A stretch of DNA of 64,000 bases, from assembly GCA_002633005.1 (NCBI GenBank), contig NMRA01000213.1, forward strand, positions 525,529-589,528. The letters run 5' to 3'. Below, piece by piece: positions 34,177 through 46,984 of the stretch. Below the pieces are notes generated by a model. The model was given only the letters and a program-made list of their open reading frames with translations. It was not told the DNA's origin and made no database searches. A program made the position numbers and the translations under genes. How positions within the stretch are numbered: position 1 is the first letter of the stretch; each line of letters starts with the position of its first letter. Source of the DNA: Phoronis australis (taxonomy: Eukaryota > Phoronida > Phoronidae).

Positions 34177-36374
34177 ATGTTTTTAAGAGAGTATACTACT
34201 TAATCCTGTCTTCACAAATCCATTTTTGTTTTCTCCGTTTTGATGAAAACTATCTGGTAAACTTTTTGACGAAAATTATCCGCTAAATTTCTTCCAAAGG
34301 TAGTGACTCGTAAACTCTTGTCCTTACGAGGAAGTTCAGCCATAGCCTCGTGAGCGAATTAACCGAATTACTCTTCGCTGGCCCTGATCAGACGGTTAGT
34401 CTCAGCAGAATGCGTACATTTGGCCAGGATTTGCATCAGCGATTTCAACAAATTCACATTCGTATACAAATAAATAGAACGCTGGTAAAACCTTTAACAT
34501 AAATAAAGTTTACATTAATACTTCATAAATAACCACCCGGACAAGTCAAAATCTATCTCGCAATTCAACAGCAGGTTACACACTCATTTCATGTCGAATA
34601 TATCCCGCACAAAATCTCTCGACTGCAGTCTATGAAAATGCAACCAACTGCTTTGAAAACATGGAACAGGAACACCAGAGGGGTGTAAAGGTCGTTTTTA
34701 TTCTTCAATGTTAATTTTTTTGTAAGCGGACATATGTTTTTTTAAATTTCCGCCTTAAGTCCAAACATTTCTAAACTTAAGCCTTTCAAACGAACGTTTA
34801 TGACGAAAACAAAATTCTTCAACCAGTTTAGTAAAGTCCTATGCCACCTGTAGGGTACATAATGAGCCAATGCCACTCTTAATGTAACAAAAGGGTCCCG
34901 TGCATAAATGATACTAAGTATTGCCCTTCTGAAATATTACCGTATGCGCCCTAATAAGCGGCCAGGGTGCTTAGAAAAATCCGCTTCAGGAAGGGGGCGC
35001 TTATTATAGCCCAAAAGTGGTTGAAACTCGGTCTCCGAAACAGGTGAAATCGTAAGCTAGAATTCATCAAAGTTACGCTCTGTGTCGCATCTGTAACCTA
35101 TGAACAGAGTTTCTACAAAACTGCAGTGCATTGCTATCAAACTTTGTTGTCAACTTACGAGCATTTTTCAGAAAATACCACTGCCAAAAATTGCCTTGAA
35201 TCAGGTTTCAAGCTCCTCAGCTTGGTTTAACTATATATTAATAAACCATAAAAATGGTTCCAAGTGATCAGTGCAATGCCTGCGCACGTCTAATAAATGT
35301 GTATCATGCAGCTCCTGATTTAAACAAAGGTCTGTTTTTTTAATTTTGGTTCGGTATAAATAACGCCACAGACCTGGAAATCCAGCGAAACACTTCTACC
35401 TTACAAATCTGACAATCCCTAGTCTCATAAAATTTGAGCACCCGGCAAAAGATACTAATGATGAAATTCTGGTGATGATAATCACCCACTTTGTTTATTT
35501 ACTTCACCTCAATTTGAGACACTTGGTAAAATGAAGCCCATTCGAGTAAGCATCATGTGGGTCCCAATGCCAACCCAATATATAATAGAACCCAACAAGG
35601 TCAAGTTGCAGTCAAATCAGGATGGGCATAAATAAGGAAATTCACTGTATCAACAGATTGGCCAAATAAGAATAAGATACAAAGTGTTGTTACAGTGTAC
35701 ACGTGCACGATACTTGGTCTATTATTTTCCCGCCGTAAAGGCATGAACCAATCAGATCACCAATGGCGCAAAGTTTTCGAAAATAGCTCGATTTTTAGGG
35801 AGTCCTGTTTTACTGTTCTATTTATTTTCAAAACTTTATTATGTTACATTTAGTTTATTTTCTGTTCAACTCAATGAAGCCACCTAATATGAATGCATTC
35901 AACACAATTAATGCATTGTAAAAACCAAAAGTTATGCTCTATCAACGTTAGACAAAATCAGTACACCCCTTTCTTAAAAAATGGGTTAAAAGTTAGAAAC
36001 AATTAAAGGACACTAGTTTGCATCACTTGTAACGTCGATTTTCGACATTGATGTTGGGGAGGAACAAGTCTGGCGACAGCAACACATAATCACACGAAGG
36101 CGATGATTTTCAAAATTTGATTCGTTTTCGTAGTATATGTCTTTTTTCCCTATGGTTCATGGCTACTTCTGAATCCAGGAACAAGAACTGAAAAAGGCAG
36201 GGTTCGTGATAACGTTGGAGACCGGTAACATTTATATAAGGTGTTACAACTGTCATCGATAGTGTCATCTCCTCTGTTTTCATCCAACCTTCCCAGATGA
36301 AAACTTGAATGAAGAGGACCTTCAGTACTTGAGTGAGCATGGTATACTGTGTGATTTATGTTGAATTATTCAAC

Positions 36375-36390
36375 GGTTCTTTTAAGAACC
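36375..36390 (+). promoter_or_regulatory. Histone-type 3' stem-loop, copy 1
   Basis: GGTTCTTTTAAGAACC fits the histone mRNA 3' stem-loop consensus GGYYYUUHUNARRRCC (6 bp stem, 4 base loop), preceded by CAAC as in metazoan histone genes. No histone reading frame precedes it. It is 25 bases upstream of a second copy with a different but fully paired stem. Confidence 0.5.
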
Positions 36391-36415
36391 ATTTCACGCT
36401 ATAGCTACATCCAAC

Positions 36416-36431
36416 GGCCCTTTTAAGGGCC
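36416..36431 (+). promoter_or_regulatory. Histone-type 3' stem-loop, copy 2
   Basis: GGCCCTTTTAAGGGCC, preceded by CCAAC and followed by ACTCA, matches the canonical histone stem-loop with its flanks. About 16 bases downstream a purine stretch (AGAAGAAC) could play the role of the histone downstream element. Without a histone gene it may be a relic of a lost copy or a coincidental hairpin. Confidence 0.55.
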
Positions 36432-37617
36432 ACTCAACACTTCCCAGAAGAACTGCTCACTTGAGAATGTTGATTTATAAACACGCTTTCGTAGTTTTCT
36501 CAGTAGGCCTATGTGGACCATAAATCAAAAACTGTCCGATAACTATGCTGCTATTGGGCAAGCAGACGACATAATCAGTCGGCACCGAAGTTTGAATTTT
36601 GTAATTAATTACCAGTAGCATTGCCAAAAGTACTCATAATACCAACACTTCTACCATTGAAAGACTTTGAAAAGCGTTTCAATGCCGAAATTAATATTTT
36701 TTCGTTGTTTTGGACAATAAAGTAGATGCAAGTATTTCTCGTCAAAATACACTGACCGGAAACTGCAGCAGATAGGTCAGGAGAGTTCAACTCAGCACGT
36801 TAGAATATGCCGGAGTTGCGAATCTGTTGTCTATAATCTATGTCTGCACTAATTCATCGAAACGACTTGGCGCCCTTGTCAGATTTTCATTTTATGAATA
36901 ATTTTCTTGCGAATGGACCTGTGTTCTAGCAGCATATATGTCAAAACACTCGAGCTGAAATTTGGCTACAAGGTGCCCGCGACCATTACCTGGTTAGTCA
37001 GTTTTCCGCGGTGTGGCGTATGGGGAAACATGGTGTCCGATATTTAGGTTCTCCGAAGGTTTGCTTGGTTTGTTTTTTAAAGATCAGTCGGAACATAAAT
37101 GTGGCTTTCAGTGACAAGATATAGTAACAGAACAATTCCGTGAAGGTAAGTCCTTGTTTCAGAAAAGAATTTACAACAATCCACAGTATTTTCAATTAAA
37201 TATAATGCAAAATGTGCCAAAACGTCCGATAATTAGGTCACTTGACTGTAATGCTGAAATCTGTTGCAACGCACGATGCTACAATATTTCACTGACACAG
37301 TTGTTATACAGAGTTGCACAATCAAAATGAAAAGCAACATGCAGTAGCAATTTCCACGCCACCAAGCCTTTAAGCCCATTCATGTGAATGTGTCATCCCC
37401 ACAACTGCTGCATTCAATATTTGGCGATATGATTAGGCGATTCACAGTACAAAGGAATGTGAGAAAAATAACGCCACACATTTAGATTGCATTTGTTTGT
37501 TTTCAGTTGTCCACTGGTGATTTAGTATAAGTATCTCACGACGCCGACGAAGATATGTGACTGAACTGCCGTTCCGATATAAATAGTATTTAGTTTCAGA
37601 ATTATTGTTACTTATAG

Positions 37618-37728
37618 GGTAGCACAAGCCAAGACCAATGGGTTACATCTTACGAACTTTACTTGGCTATGGACGAGGATTCTGTTGAGTGCGAACCAGC
37701 TTTCCCACAGCGGAGCGTATGTAAAGCG
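37618..37728 (+). CDS. Gene C exon 5: F5/8 type C domain, part 2
   Basis: A 111-base exon (37 residues), phase 0 at both ends, acceptor ACTTATAG, donor GTAAAG. It encodes GSTSQDQWVTSYELYLAMDE and ends FPQRSVCKA. The DQWVTSYELY run is the central strand motif of F5/8C domains. It is shorter than the gene D counterpart (126 bases), and both carry two cysteines 8-9 residues apart. Too short to appear as an obvious long frame; found by homology and phase. Confidence 0.8.
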
Positions 37729-39069
37729 GTAAAGAAGTAGTTGATTGTTGATTCATACCCTCATAGATTTTCATTGAAATTTGACGTTATATCACAAGTT
37801 CCAAGGCCAAATACGTGATCTTGACGAAGTTGACAATTTCTGCCTAGATAGTTTATTGGTTTAGTGAACTAATCACAGATGCTTAACATACTAGCACTTC
37901 CCAGAACTTACGCGGAGCATTCTCCCAGGCTTTAGCCTTAGGCAAGGTGGTTAAAGCCTAACTTCAACGGAATTTTGTTACTTCAGATGTATTAGGCTAA
38001 CCAGATAGGCCTAGCAAAGCCTTAGTAAAATAAGAAAACGCGAGTTCAATCACACAAGTGTGAGCCCGTCAAATGATAAGTGAAGCTGCCTTTTCGTGCT
38101 TTGATTTGTCTCCGCGAGATCCCACCACAAACAACAAAAGGTTGTAATGAATAGGGCTCTGAATAGAACACCATTGCGTGCGGGTGTTATTCGCAGCTGT
38201 TTGAATTAAAAGGTGATTCTCGCGGTGACGTAGACAGAAGCGAGCCACTACGCCTAACAGTTCGTTACATTTGGCAATTTATGGCACTAGTGGGCTCAGA
38301 GCGATGCTCTTAACATACTTTTGAAACCAAATTTACATGTGTTACCGTTGAAGATAGGCTTTAAACCAATCCCTCAATGCGCAACTACACCACCTTGGGT
38401 TCACATTCTTTTGAGGCTATTATCTAGAATACATATAGAGGCTTGTTTACCCTTGTGAGATTGACCCGTCATTTCTCACACCTGCATGATATTTTACTTG
38501 TGACCTTGATCTTTACATTATGCTGGTACCTCTGAGAATGTGGAGTGCACCTCGAAACATGTCAGGAATATGAAGTTCTACATTAATGGCAAGAATGACG
38601 TCCGCAGTTGGCATCGATCTCTAGCAGATCAGGATTTGCTTGCTTGGGCGGAGCCTGCCAACAATTCAAAGAAAAACGTGACCTGTGCTTTCAGGAAGAA
38701 CATATAAAACATTTCGAGATTTTATCGTTCTAGAAAGACGAGACTCTGGGACCTGAGATACGTGTTTCAGTTCTAATGTTCTGCCAGGTGCTGCATACTT
38801 TACACTATGTAATGTTTACGATCAGCTACGAAAGGTCCTTCCATCATTCATAAACCGGGTGTCACTTCATTAAATTGGAAGGAAGCGATTATTTTTATGA
38901 ACTCAAAACTTGGACACGATCCACTGTTGGCCATACGTTCCCATGATGAATATGCAAGAAATGATTGACATGAATTGTTATGCCATGTAGCATAATTTCA
39001 AGTGCATTGCCATAGGGCGAACAATGTTTTTGAGTATCGTTTATTGTTTCTCACAAACTCTATTTTCAG
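37729..39069. other. Gene C intron 5
   Basis: Runs from donor GTAAAG to acceptor TATTTTCAG. No mobile element or extra exon recognised. Confidence 0.45.
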
Positions 39070-39208
39070 TTCCGTGGTAACGAAGACAGGCATTCAGAAG
39101 TTGTTAACAGACTCGAGTTCCCGCGCGTGGCACGATTTGTGAGAATTAAACCTATTGCCTATCGGAGCTGGAAGTCTTTACGATTCGAAATATACGGCTT
39201 TGCATATG
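39070..39208 (+). CDS. Gene C exon 6: F5/8 type C domain, part 3
   Basis: A 139-base exon, phase 0 in, phase 1 out (donor GTAATA). It encodes FRGNEDRHSEVVNRLEFP, then RVARFVRIKPIAYRSWKSLR and FEIYGFAYG. The G-N-x-D...V.N.L..P..ARFVRI.P..Y..W.SLRFE.YG pattern is the classic end of an F5/8C domain. Gene D's counterpart (59201-59339) is also exactly 139 bases and shares FP(R/K)VA, (V)RI(K/R)P and WKSLRFEIYGF. The terminal cysteine found in many F5/8C domains is absent in both. Confidence 0.9.
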
Positions 39209-41739
39209 GTAATAGTTAATAATATTTCAACATATATTTTTCATTTGACGGACTTCGTTGCAACTTTCTAAGATGTACGATGATAAATTTAAGAAGTGTA
39301 CCACGAACCGAGTTGTGATTCTTCCTTCTTGTTGCCTGACAACTGGCGTAAGCTGGAGTGTGTTTTGTGAGGCTTATTAGGGTTAAACAGTGAAAATATA
39401 GTTAATGTATATAAGTCAATCAATGTCACTACTTTTCTTCATTGGAGTCAACTGTTAAGGGTAAACTAAGACACAGCATACACGTGACAGCAGTAGACCA
39501 ATAAAATAATAAGTTGTGTCAAGGCTTCAGACGTTATACATCACAGCCATTGAAATTAAAAAATGTTCTTTCACCAAAATTATTCCTGGTAATATCACAA
39601 TAATGCATGTTAGAGCCTTGGACAAAGTATGAAACAAAGTAAGATTCAAATAATCAAATGCTTGCCTTGGCTTACTTATTTTACTTGATGTAAACGAGTG
39701 CTTATCCCAAGTGGATACTACTCTCCAAAGACAGAAAATCGTTTGTTTCTTTTGAGCATGACATTTTTCTGTCAATAATGGCTCACTGTGACTGTAGACG
39801 GACATACAACTGGTCTAATACGTGCAAGACTGTTGTACTTTAGGATATTATCGAAGGCATTCGACCGTAGAACCTGCCACACAAACTGTTCTGAGTTTTG
39901 GCGGTAAGACGCCTCGAGCAACTGTGTCAAACGCTTTTCAAAGGTCTTGAAAAAAAAGGAGTCGATGCTGCTCAATATATTGCCAAACACGCATATCGGC
40001 ACTGAATTGGCGCTATCCAGCCACAAAAGCGAGATACTGTAATTTGTATATGCTAAGCCAAGCAAATAGTTGATATTTGTTTTTTCATTCATGTCTTGGC
40101 GTACCAAACAGTGTTCGTTCTTGCTTCCCTAGAGTGACGCTTTTCAACAAAACGTGACTTTGGCGGAAATTCATGAGGGTTGCGGTCTTAGCCGAAGAAC
40201 ACAGGTCTTGACTCCGTTTAGATATCAGAACCTATTACATGTATGATTTTTACCTTACTTTATATAATGCACATCTGAATCTTGCAAGTTTTCTTTAGGG
40301 AAAAAGCAAAGAAAATTTTACACAAGTTTAAACTTGTCTGTCACCAATTCAGCCTGACCCCGGGCTAAAACCTGTTGATCCACCCTGCGTCCTGCTGAGA
40401 CCAGTTAAACCCATCGGTCTTACTTAATTTATATGTCCGTTATCGATCCCCCCCTCCCGTCGAAGGTTCTGTAAGTTTTAGAATACAAAGAGATAAATAT
40501 TGCCTGGTCTTACATTATGGCTTAGAAATAAGCAACCCCCCACCCCCAGAGTTGGGAATGCTGCTGTGACATATATTGTGGCAATAGACACACATGTACA
40601 TGTACATGTACATGTATGTTTCCACCGGGGCCACAATAGATGTCGCGTTTGACAATGTAATACCCCTTTACCCGCTTAAAATTGTTTGAAATCTAAATAG
40701 GAAGTATGCAGGAAACGGACACTCTTTAATTACAATGATAGATGACAAACAAAGGCGCCATTTGAAGTCTGAAACGTGGTTAAGAATGTTGCACAGATGG
40801 TAAGAAATTGATCAATCGTGTTAGAAGAATAAACGGGAAAATAACTGATAACTCTCTTAGCTTTTGCTGACTGCATATAATCATACGCTGTTGAAGATAC
40901 CCCACGAAATAAATATGGGGGATGGTCGCACTGGGGAGCCTGGTCCAATTGCGCTGTGCCGACAGACACTACCCGACGTAGGAGTCGAAACTGTACCAAC
41001 CCGTTGCCTCAAAAAGGTCGCCACTGCCTCGGAACGCCAGTCTCTTACGAGGCCTGTCCAAACGGTAGGTACATTTTTTCTAATACCATGAAGCTGTTTG
41101 ATAGCTGAGAACAGTTATGGCGGTGACTGAACAAAACATAATCAAATTGGATTGTTACCGAATACAGTCACCCTGAAGGTGCAGTCTTTTGTGTTTGTGT
41201 GGAATAAGTCTGTTATTTTTGAGTAGGAGAATGTATGTTCTGGCGACTTTTTATTTGGCATATGCAACTCGATGCACACCCTGGAATGAGACAATTTCAA
41301 CTATGAATATTTATGTGATCCTTGAGCGTGTGTTGCCTTAAAATCTACTGACACATGTTTAGACTACATGGAGCTCATTTGAATGCATTCGGTAACTTTT
41401 GTCAACCACTAACACTTGTGAACAAGTGTGATGAAGCCTTACAGCTGCTGATAAATTGATGCTCAGCGTAATCATTATCTTGATAAACGGCTGTAAAGAA
41501 AAAAATATTCCACCTCTTACACGTTGTAGTGTAGTGAGAGACCTTGTTAGAGGAATGTGTCGTTCACCTTTTTGGCGTGAAAGTAGATGAGCAACGTCAG
41601 GTAGAATAACCAGTTTTGGATGAAATAATCAAAATCGTTAAGTAAGTTTAGTGCACCAGACATACAGAATGCTGCTATATTTACGGGAAATCAAAGTTTT
41701 TAGAATTTCGTTTTTGTTTTGACCTTTCCCCCAAAACAG
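39209..41739. other. Gene C intron 6
   Basis: A 2.5 kb intron. It contains an (ACATGT)n run at about 40588-40616. Minus-strand frames at 39527-40107 (92 and 111 codons) overlap each other and show no recognisable domain. Nothing else identified. Confidence 0.45.
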
Positions 41740-42252
41740 TTGATGGGAATTGGACATCGTGGTCGAAGTGGACGGCCTGTTCACTTTCCTGTGGTGGAGG
41801 TTCACAAAGTCGAACGAGGAACTGCACGGAACCTTTCCCCATGAATGGCGGCCGGGACTGCGTAGGTAGCGCAGAGGAGACAGTCAGATGCAATCCCTCT
41901 CCGTGCCCAATAAATGGACATTGGTCCGACTGGATAAATCTGACGCCATGCAGTGTTTCTTGCGGCAGAGGGCTTTATAATAGATCAAGGAATTGTTCGA
42001 GTCCTTCGCCTGCGCATGGGGGGCTATACTGCCCAGGAAACAGTTCAGAACTTATCGTCTGCAACACTCGGCCGTGCCCAATCGATGGAAACTGGAGTTC
42101 ATGGTCAGAGTGGTCAAAGTGCTCGTCGGATTGCGGCTTTTCAGTTCGAAATAGAACTCGAAACTGCACAAACCCAGCGCCAGCCTTCGGGGGTATCGGC
42201 TGTGAGGGAAATGACACAGACATATCAGTTTGTGAGGTGCATAAGTGCACTA
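41740..42252 (+). CDS. Gene C exon 7: three tandem TSP1 repeats
   Basis: A 513-base exon (171 residues), acceptor CCAAAACAG, donor GTAAGT, phase 1-1. Three thrombospondin type-1 repeats run end to end, each opening with (V/I)(D/N)G(N/H)W: WTSWSKWTACSLSCGGG.., WSDWINLTPCSVSCGRG.., WSSWSEWSKCSSDCGFS... Each has the RxRNC strand, CxxPxPxxGG and a closing CxxxPCP or equivalent. Repeat 2 lacks the third tryptophan. Repeats 1 and 3 keep WxxWxxW, a potential C-mannosylation site in this family. Without splicing, the frame ends at TGA 42276-42278 after a short leucine-rich tail. Confidence 0.95.
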
Positions 42253-43471
42253 GTAAGTTACCGTTGCTCTTGTTGTGACAAATTGTATTCCTTTCTTTGT
42301 TTTCATGGTCTATGCATTTGATTGACAATGAAACAACATTGCGAGTTGAAACTGAATCGTGTCACGTCTTCACTGTATTCCATGTAGGATACATGTACAC
42401 TACTTAGTCTTGTTTCATTTTATGGAGCACACTCCAGGTTTTGCTAATGACCATAAAGCTCTAGGCATCGAATGTCAATTCGCGGACGCATCCTACTGTA
42501 TACTGTAGTTACGTTTGTAAGAGCTTGCAGCCCGATATTTAACAATACTGGCCGCGCACTGTGAATTATCGGTTATCCGCCCGACTGGGTTCTGGTAGAG
42601 TGTTGCAGTTATCAAGTCCAATTTAGTTGCTTCATTTTATTTGGTGTCTTTTGTTCATAATGCAACCATCAAGCAACACTGTTGAGTTACGGTTTCTAAC
42701 AACATGCAATTTCTCGGTAAAAGCAGTTTACAAACCCGACAAATATTCTAATATAGACTGAATTTATTTGGGAGAAGTTTACGGTGATAACAGTTCTAAA
42801 TTTACTTCGTCTGTACTAAACAAACAGTCCACCCTAACACCTATGTTCTATAGCAAGAACACCGTAAGAAAGAAATGCAAACAAATTCCACGCATGCGCG
42901 GCCTAACCTCAACCGCGCAGGATCAAATTTGGCATTCTAGGTACACGACGTTATGCTAATGACCAATCTTTTATGTAAGGCAACAAGTCTTTTGGACAAT
43001 GACAAGCTTGCAACACGCGTTCATTAACATTTGGAATTGCTAACACGAATGAAACCGTTGTGCAAGAGTTATCAAGCAATTGCCTAAACTCGCTTACGTC
43101 ATGAAGTTTTAATAGGAGAATCCATTTGCGAATTGAAGCAGGCCCGCACCCAACCCCCCCCCCCCCAGAAACTACCGAAAATTGGCGAATGCACAATTCA
43201 TGGCTCTAAACGCACCCAGTGAAATGTCCACATTCTCAAAAATTCGAGCCCCTTCCCCATTTTTAGGCTGGTCGCCACAATGTGAAGAACCACTGAAATC
43301 CAGCTGTTGCTGTAATATGCTGTACCGAATACCATGCTTGTCAAAACAAAAACAAGCCACGAACTTTTCACTGGCGTCTAAAGTTCATCTAAATACAGAC
43401 AAAAACGAACCTTCCTCTGCGGTCCTTTAAGTGAGCTTGCGTGCCGAAACGTGTCATTCGTGGAAGGACTG
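42253..43471. other. Spacer or intron between genes C and D
   Basis: No further exon of gene C was recognised. A poly-C tract lies at about 43153-43167. No AATAAA was seen close behind the possible stop at 42278, so the end of gene C is unresolved. Confidence 0.4.
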
Positions 43472-43604
43472 ATGAAATCGGCGCTCGTTTTACACCTTTG
43501 CATGCCTTTCCTAAATTTTGCAGCTTCTCCTAGTGACGTCATTGATGACCAAGGTGCAACCAGCAGCGTAGCTGTTGAGCGTATCGAATACATACCGGAC
43601 TCGG
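43472..43604 (+). CDS. Gene D exon 1: signal peptide exon
   Basis: ATG at 43472, then MKSALVLHLCMPFLNFAA, a textbook signal peptide with an alanine cleavage region, and about 26 further residues (SPSDVIDDQGATSS, then VERIEYIPDSG). The donor GTAAGA is phase 1, matching the phase-1 acceptor of the PAN exon at 45438. Genes B and C instead carry the signal peptide on the PAN exon itself, so gene D has an extra acidic linker. The linker shows no known domain. A small separate gene is possible but less likely given the phase match. Confidence 0.65.
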
Positions 43605-45437
43605 GTAAGATTTGTCTTCATCACCTGCCATTATTTTGATATCGTTTTATACAGAATATGAACTTTTAGATATGACTATTGGAATGAACATCGTTGTTGT
43701 TTGAGTTTAGTCAAGCTACCAAACTAACGTTTAGGTGCATGGCTCCGGGGTCATGAACACAAATCATACCGGTGAACTCGATTAACTGACTGAATGAAGT
43801 CTCCCTACACTCATTAAAGACTCGGCTTATGGTTCCAAAAGGCACTGCTCCTGTAGTGGCTAAACTGAAGTCGCTTGATCAAAGGTGCTTAGAATAACCA
43901 CTTTTATATTAAACGAAAACTAAACCCCACGAGCCCAACCCAATGTCAAATTAGAACACCTGTAAACATTATCTTACGATATGTTTATTAGCTGATTTTG
44001 AACTACAAGGAATTATTCGTCAAAAGTTTCTACTTAAATTCAACAACCAATCTATTATTTTTGTTGTGAAAAGTCGTCAGACGTTTGTGCTTACTTCCCC
44101 CGACAATTATGGTATAACAAGTAATGGCGAGGCGTTGTGTTGGTGCTAGTCGTGGCAATTAATAATTGTCCAGGCTTCAGCTTTCCAGGTTCCAGCGGGC
44201 CACTAGTGAAGCACAGGTATGACACTAGTTTGTACAAGAAACTCGCGTGCTAGTGGACGCGACCTTCTTAAGCTGGGTAGGATCATACGTCACACTCCGA
44301 GGAGCTTTCACTCGAACCACTTTTCTTCCATTGCAGTGTATTTCGTTTTTGGGACATTGACATCTCGATCGTGATATCCAGTGTTATTAAGGATGGTTTA
44401 GTGATGCTGGCAATGTAATCTCTTGCCAAAACAAAATGAATGGTGGTTGTAAGCACTTTATGTCACCTTACGTTAGCGTCTCATTGACAAGAGTAGACAG
44501 ACGGTGGTCTTCAAGTTAATTTAATAAGTCTTGCTTTATTGTCCTGCTTGTTTACTAGTATATAGCAGTTGATTGACATGTACCAACAACAACTAAGTCT
44601 TACACACACCAGATAGCGCTTGATGAGATCACCATACATACATGTACCACATTTCAGTTGAATCTCTAAAATGGTTGCAATTCCAAAAATGGTCGTCTCA
44701 GCGGCATCTTGCTTCCGTTTGTGCCCTAGAATCATAGCTCTCAAGACACTGATGATTAACAGTTCGTCTGTTGTATATACCATGAGAAAAAAATAATGAT
44801 ATTGTCACTTTGGAAATTGAGAATTCTAAAAAAACAATTATAATATACTGGGAAAAACAGGAAGATATGTGACCTTGTCAAGGTATCACGTGACTTGGTG
44901 TCAGACATTGGTATTGTGTGATCTCATGCAAATGCGAGACACTGTGACAACTGGGGGGCTGGTGCTGCCTGATGGTGAGGAGATAGAACGAAAATCGATG
45001 TGTTAGTCTCTATTAGAACAAGACGAAGAAGTGCGGATTCATTGTTACGATCGATGAGAACAGGGGGGTGGAAGACAAGACTTGGGTCGTTGTGATCGGG
45101 AATGAGACTGTGGAAGATGTAATGAAGGAGGGTGGTACTTGCCCAACCCAGGCAGCAGAGTTCTAGGATGCGTATCTTGTTTGCACACCAAGGGCTCGGT
45201 TGTCAGGTCTTGGCCTAAACGGTCGTAACTTCAAAATTTACTTTACACACAGTTCATTGTCATTACTGTGATGGAGGTAGAGTGAATATGAACAATTGCC
45301 AAGTGAGCGCCAGCTGCAGAGTTGTGTATTTTTGAAAAAGCAGCTTGCAACCTTGAATAAAAGTACATTGTACCCCCAAGTCAATTCATGCATAACACGA
45401 CATCGGTTTGACAATTAAATATTGAAGTCACTTTCAG
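43605..45437. other. Gene D intron 1
   Basis: A 1.8 kb intron. The minus-strand frame at 44511-44783 is unrecognised. No mobile element identified. Confidence 0.45.
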
Positions 45438-45722
45438 ACTTTTGCAACCGCTTAGCTGGCGAACAACTTCAAATCGTCTCCCTGAAAGGTCGTGCCCTCA
45501 AACTCCTCCCCAACGCAAGTGGTCATAGTCAAGGAAATGTCGAAAGTGAACTACAGTGTGTCCAAGCATGTTTGAAGACACCAAGATGCAGGTCGAGCAA
45601 TTTTCACACGTCACATCACTCCTGCCGCTTCAGGAACAACACGTGGACAGACCAGACTCCTGCATATGACGATATGAAATACAAGAGCAGAACCAACCAT
45701 TTGATTTTTGGTTGCGTTGTTG
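45438..45722 (+). CDS. Gene D exon 2: PAN/apple domain
   Basis: Encodes AGEQLQIVSLKGRALKLLPN, then the PAN core ESELQCVQACLKTPRCRSSN, SCRFRNNTWTDQ and FGCVVG. Donor GTACGT, phase 1. GEQLQ(V/I)VS, the NxTWxDQ-like motif and CVVG tie it to the gene C PAN exon; CKSADFS has drifted to CRSSNFH. Two phase-1 acceptors are possible: CACTTTCAG (exon from 45438) or CCGCTTAG (exon from 45456). I list the first AG after the pyrimidine tract; the choice adds or removes six residues. Confidence 0.8.
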
Positions 45723-46984
45723 GTACGTAAAGTAAATTTGCATGATTTCAGTTGATCTAAGCCCACCTTCAAATGTTAAAAATTCGAATGACAGAAAAGG
45801 AAATTTTGGTTTAGCCACCTCTGCCCTTGTAAAACTGGGTATAGCTCAGTAACACTAATGTCCATGGGCGCACCCTGGTGAACTGGGCAAAAAGTTTCGC
45901 CTCAGTGAAACAAATAGTCCGAGTAAAGAAGACGAAATTCCACAAAATCCACGGGAAGTCGGCGCAGATGCACGATTTTCGTGGAGCTGAACATAGTGGC
46001 CCCGTTTTTTAGTCCTCGTTGATTTCTTTCCGTAAAAGGTCAGCATATCCAAAAATTCGACCCCCCCCCCTATATTTTAGGCTCGATGCGAGCAGGGTGT
46101 TTAGCTAAGTAACCAAGATCTCTCGAAATTCCGTCGTGTATTTTCATTGAGAACACTCGTTAGATTTGCGAGAAATTTTTTGAACTGGAGTCTGGTCTCA
46201 CCTCCTTCCCAATAAAATTAAAACTGATTTCTGGACTTACAAAGAACCGTCTGACAGACGTGTTTTTTTTTCTTAGCAGTGGATATTGGTGTGGACAGAA
46301 GTGGCAACTGACCTGTCGTAAGCTCCACCCCCTTGCGAAATGTCGACGAAAAACAATAATTTTCGCTCGGTAACGTGTTGTTTGTCGGACAAAATGGCGG
46401 CTTGGACACGAAGGTGTGTCAAGAATGCTTCTTTCCATTTGGTCAGTTAAGTCGTAATTTAAAATCTTGGCGATAGGTGAATTCCTTAGTGATTGCAACC
46501 ACACTGAAAGTCTTCGCTTGACCCAGCTAAGCATTTGCGGTGCCGAGCGTTTTCTCTAACAGTGTCCGGAATCATGTATTGTCTGAGTATTGAAATAACG
46601 GCAACCGGTTTAACGTTACGTGACCCGAATTATAAATTACCATTTGCCAAATTGGCTTTACGGTTTTAAAACTTAAACTGATTAATTGACTGCACTCATT
46701 CATTCAAATGCTTTTATCGGCGTCTGATTGAAATGCATGAATACTAACTCAGCCATCCATTTCCCTTGCAGTGTATTAGATTTTCAAGTTATATAATTAG
46801 CTCTAAACTCTATGAACTCGTCAGCGCTCTGGATTTTCGAATGCGACATTCTTGACAACCCGAGATATCCCCTGCTCTTGTTTTATAACGATAGACCTTA
46901 TATTTCTGAGCGTGCCCATGTTGGCGTTGGTTGTGCGTATCACCAATTAGTGACACACCCTTCATTAGTATATACTTGCTTTTA

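Larger units (their letters stand above)
28343..37617. other. Gene C intron 4 (9.3 kb)
   Basis: The longest intron seen. It contains the inverted 16-mer array element at 30205, the Mutator-like element at 32397, a THAP remnant at 33994, and two histone-type stem-loops at 36375. A minus-strand frame of 120 codons at 29838-30200 has an ATG but no recognisable domain; I do not call it a gene. The rest (for example 34200-36370) shows nothing I can name. Confidence 0.5.
22942..42278 (+). other. Gene C model: signal peptide-PAN-CTL-F5/8C-TSP1x3
   Basis: Joins exons 22942-23299, 23994-24165, 24724-24923, 28152-28342, 37618-37728, 39070-39208 and 41740-42252, with every junction in phase (1,2,1,0,0,1). 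At least 561 residues. This is the most complete member of the cluster. The third CTL-to-F5/8C intron and the 9.3 kb F5/8C intron hold transposons. No transmembrane segment seen. Whether it stops at 42278 or continues by splicing is open. Confidence 0.7.

Noticed and set aside
41975-42328. Alternative frames across the triple TSP1 exon (both strands)
   Set aside because: The third plus frame gives three full TSP1 repeats; the others are shadows.
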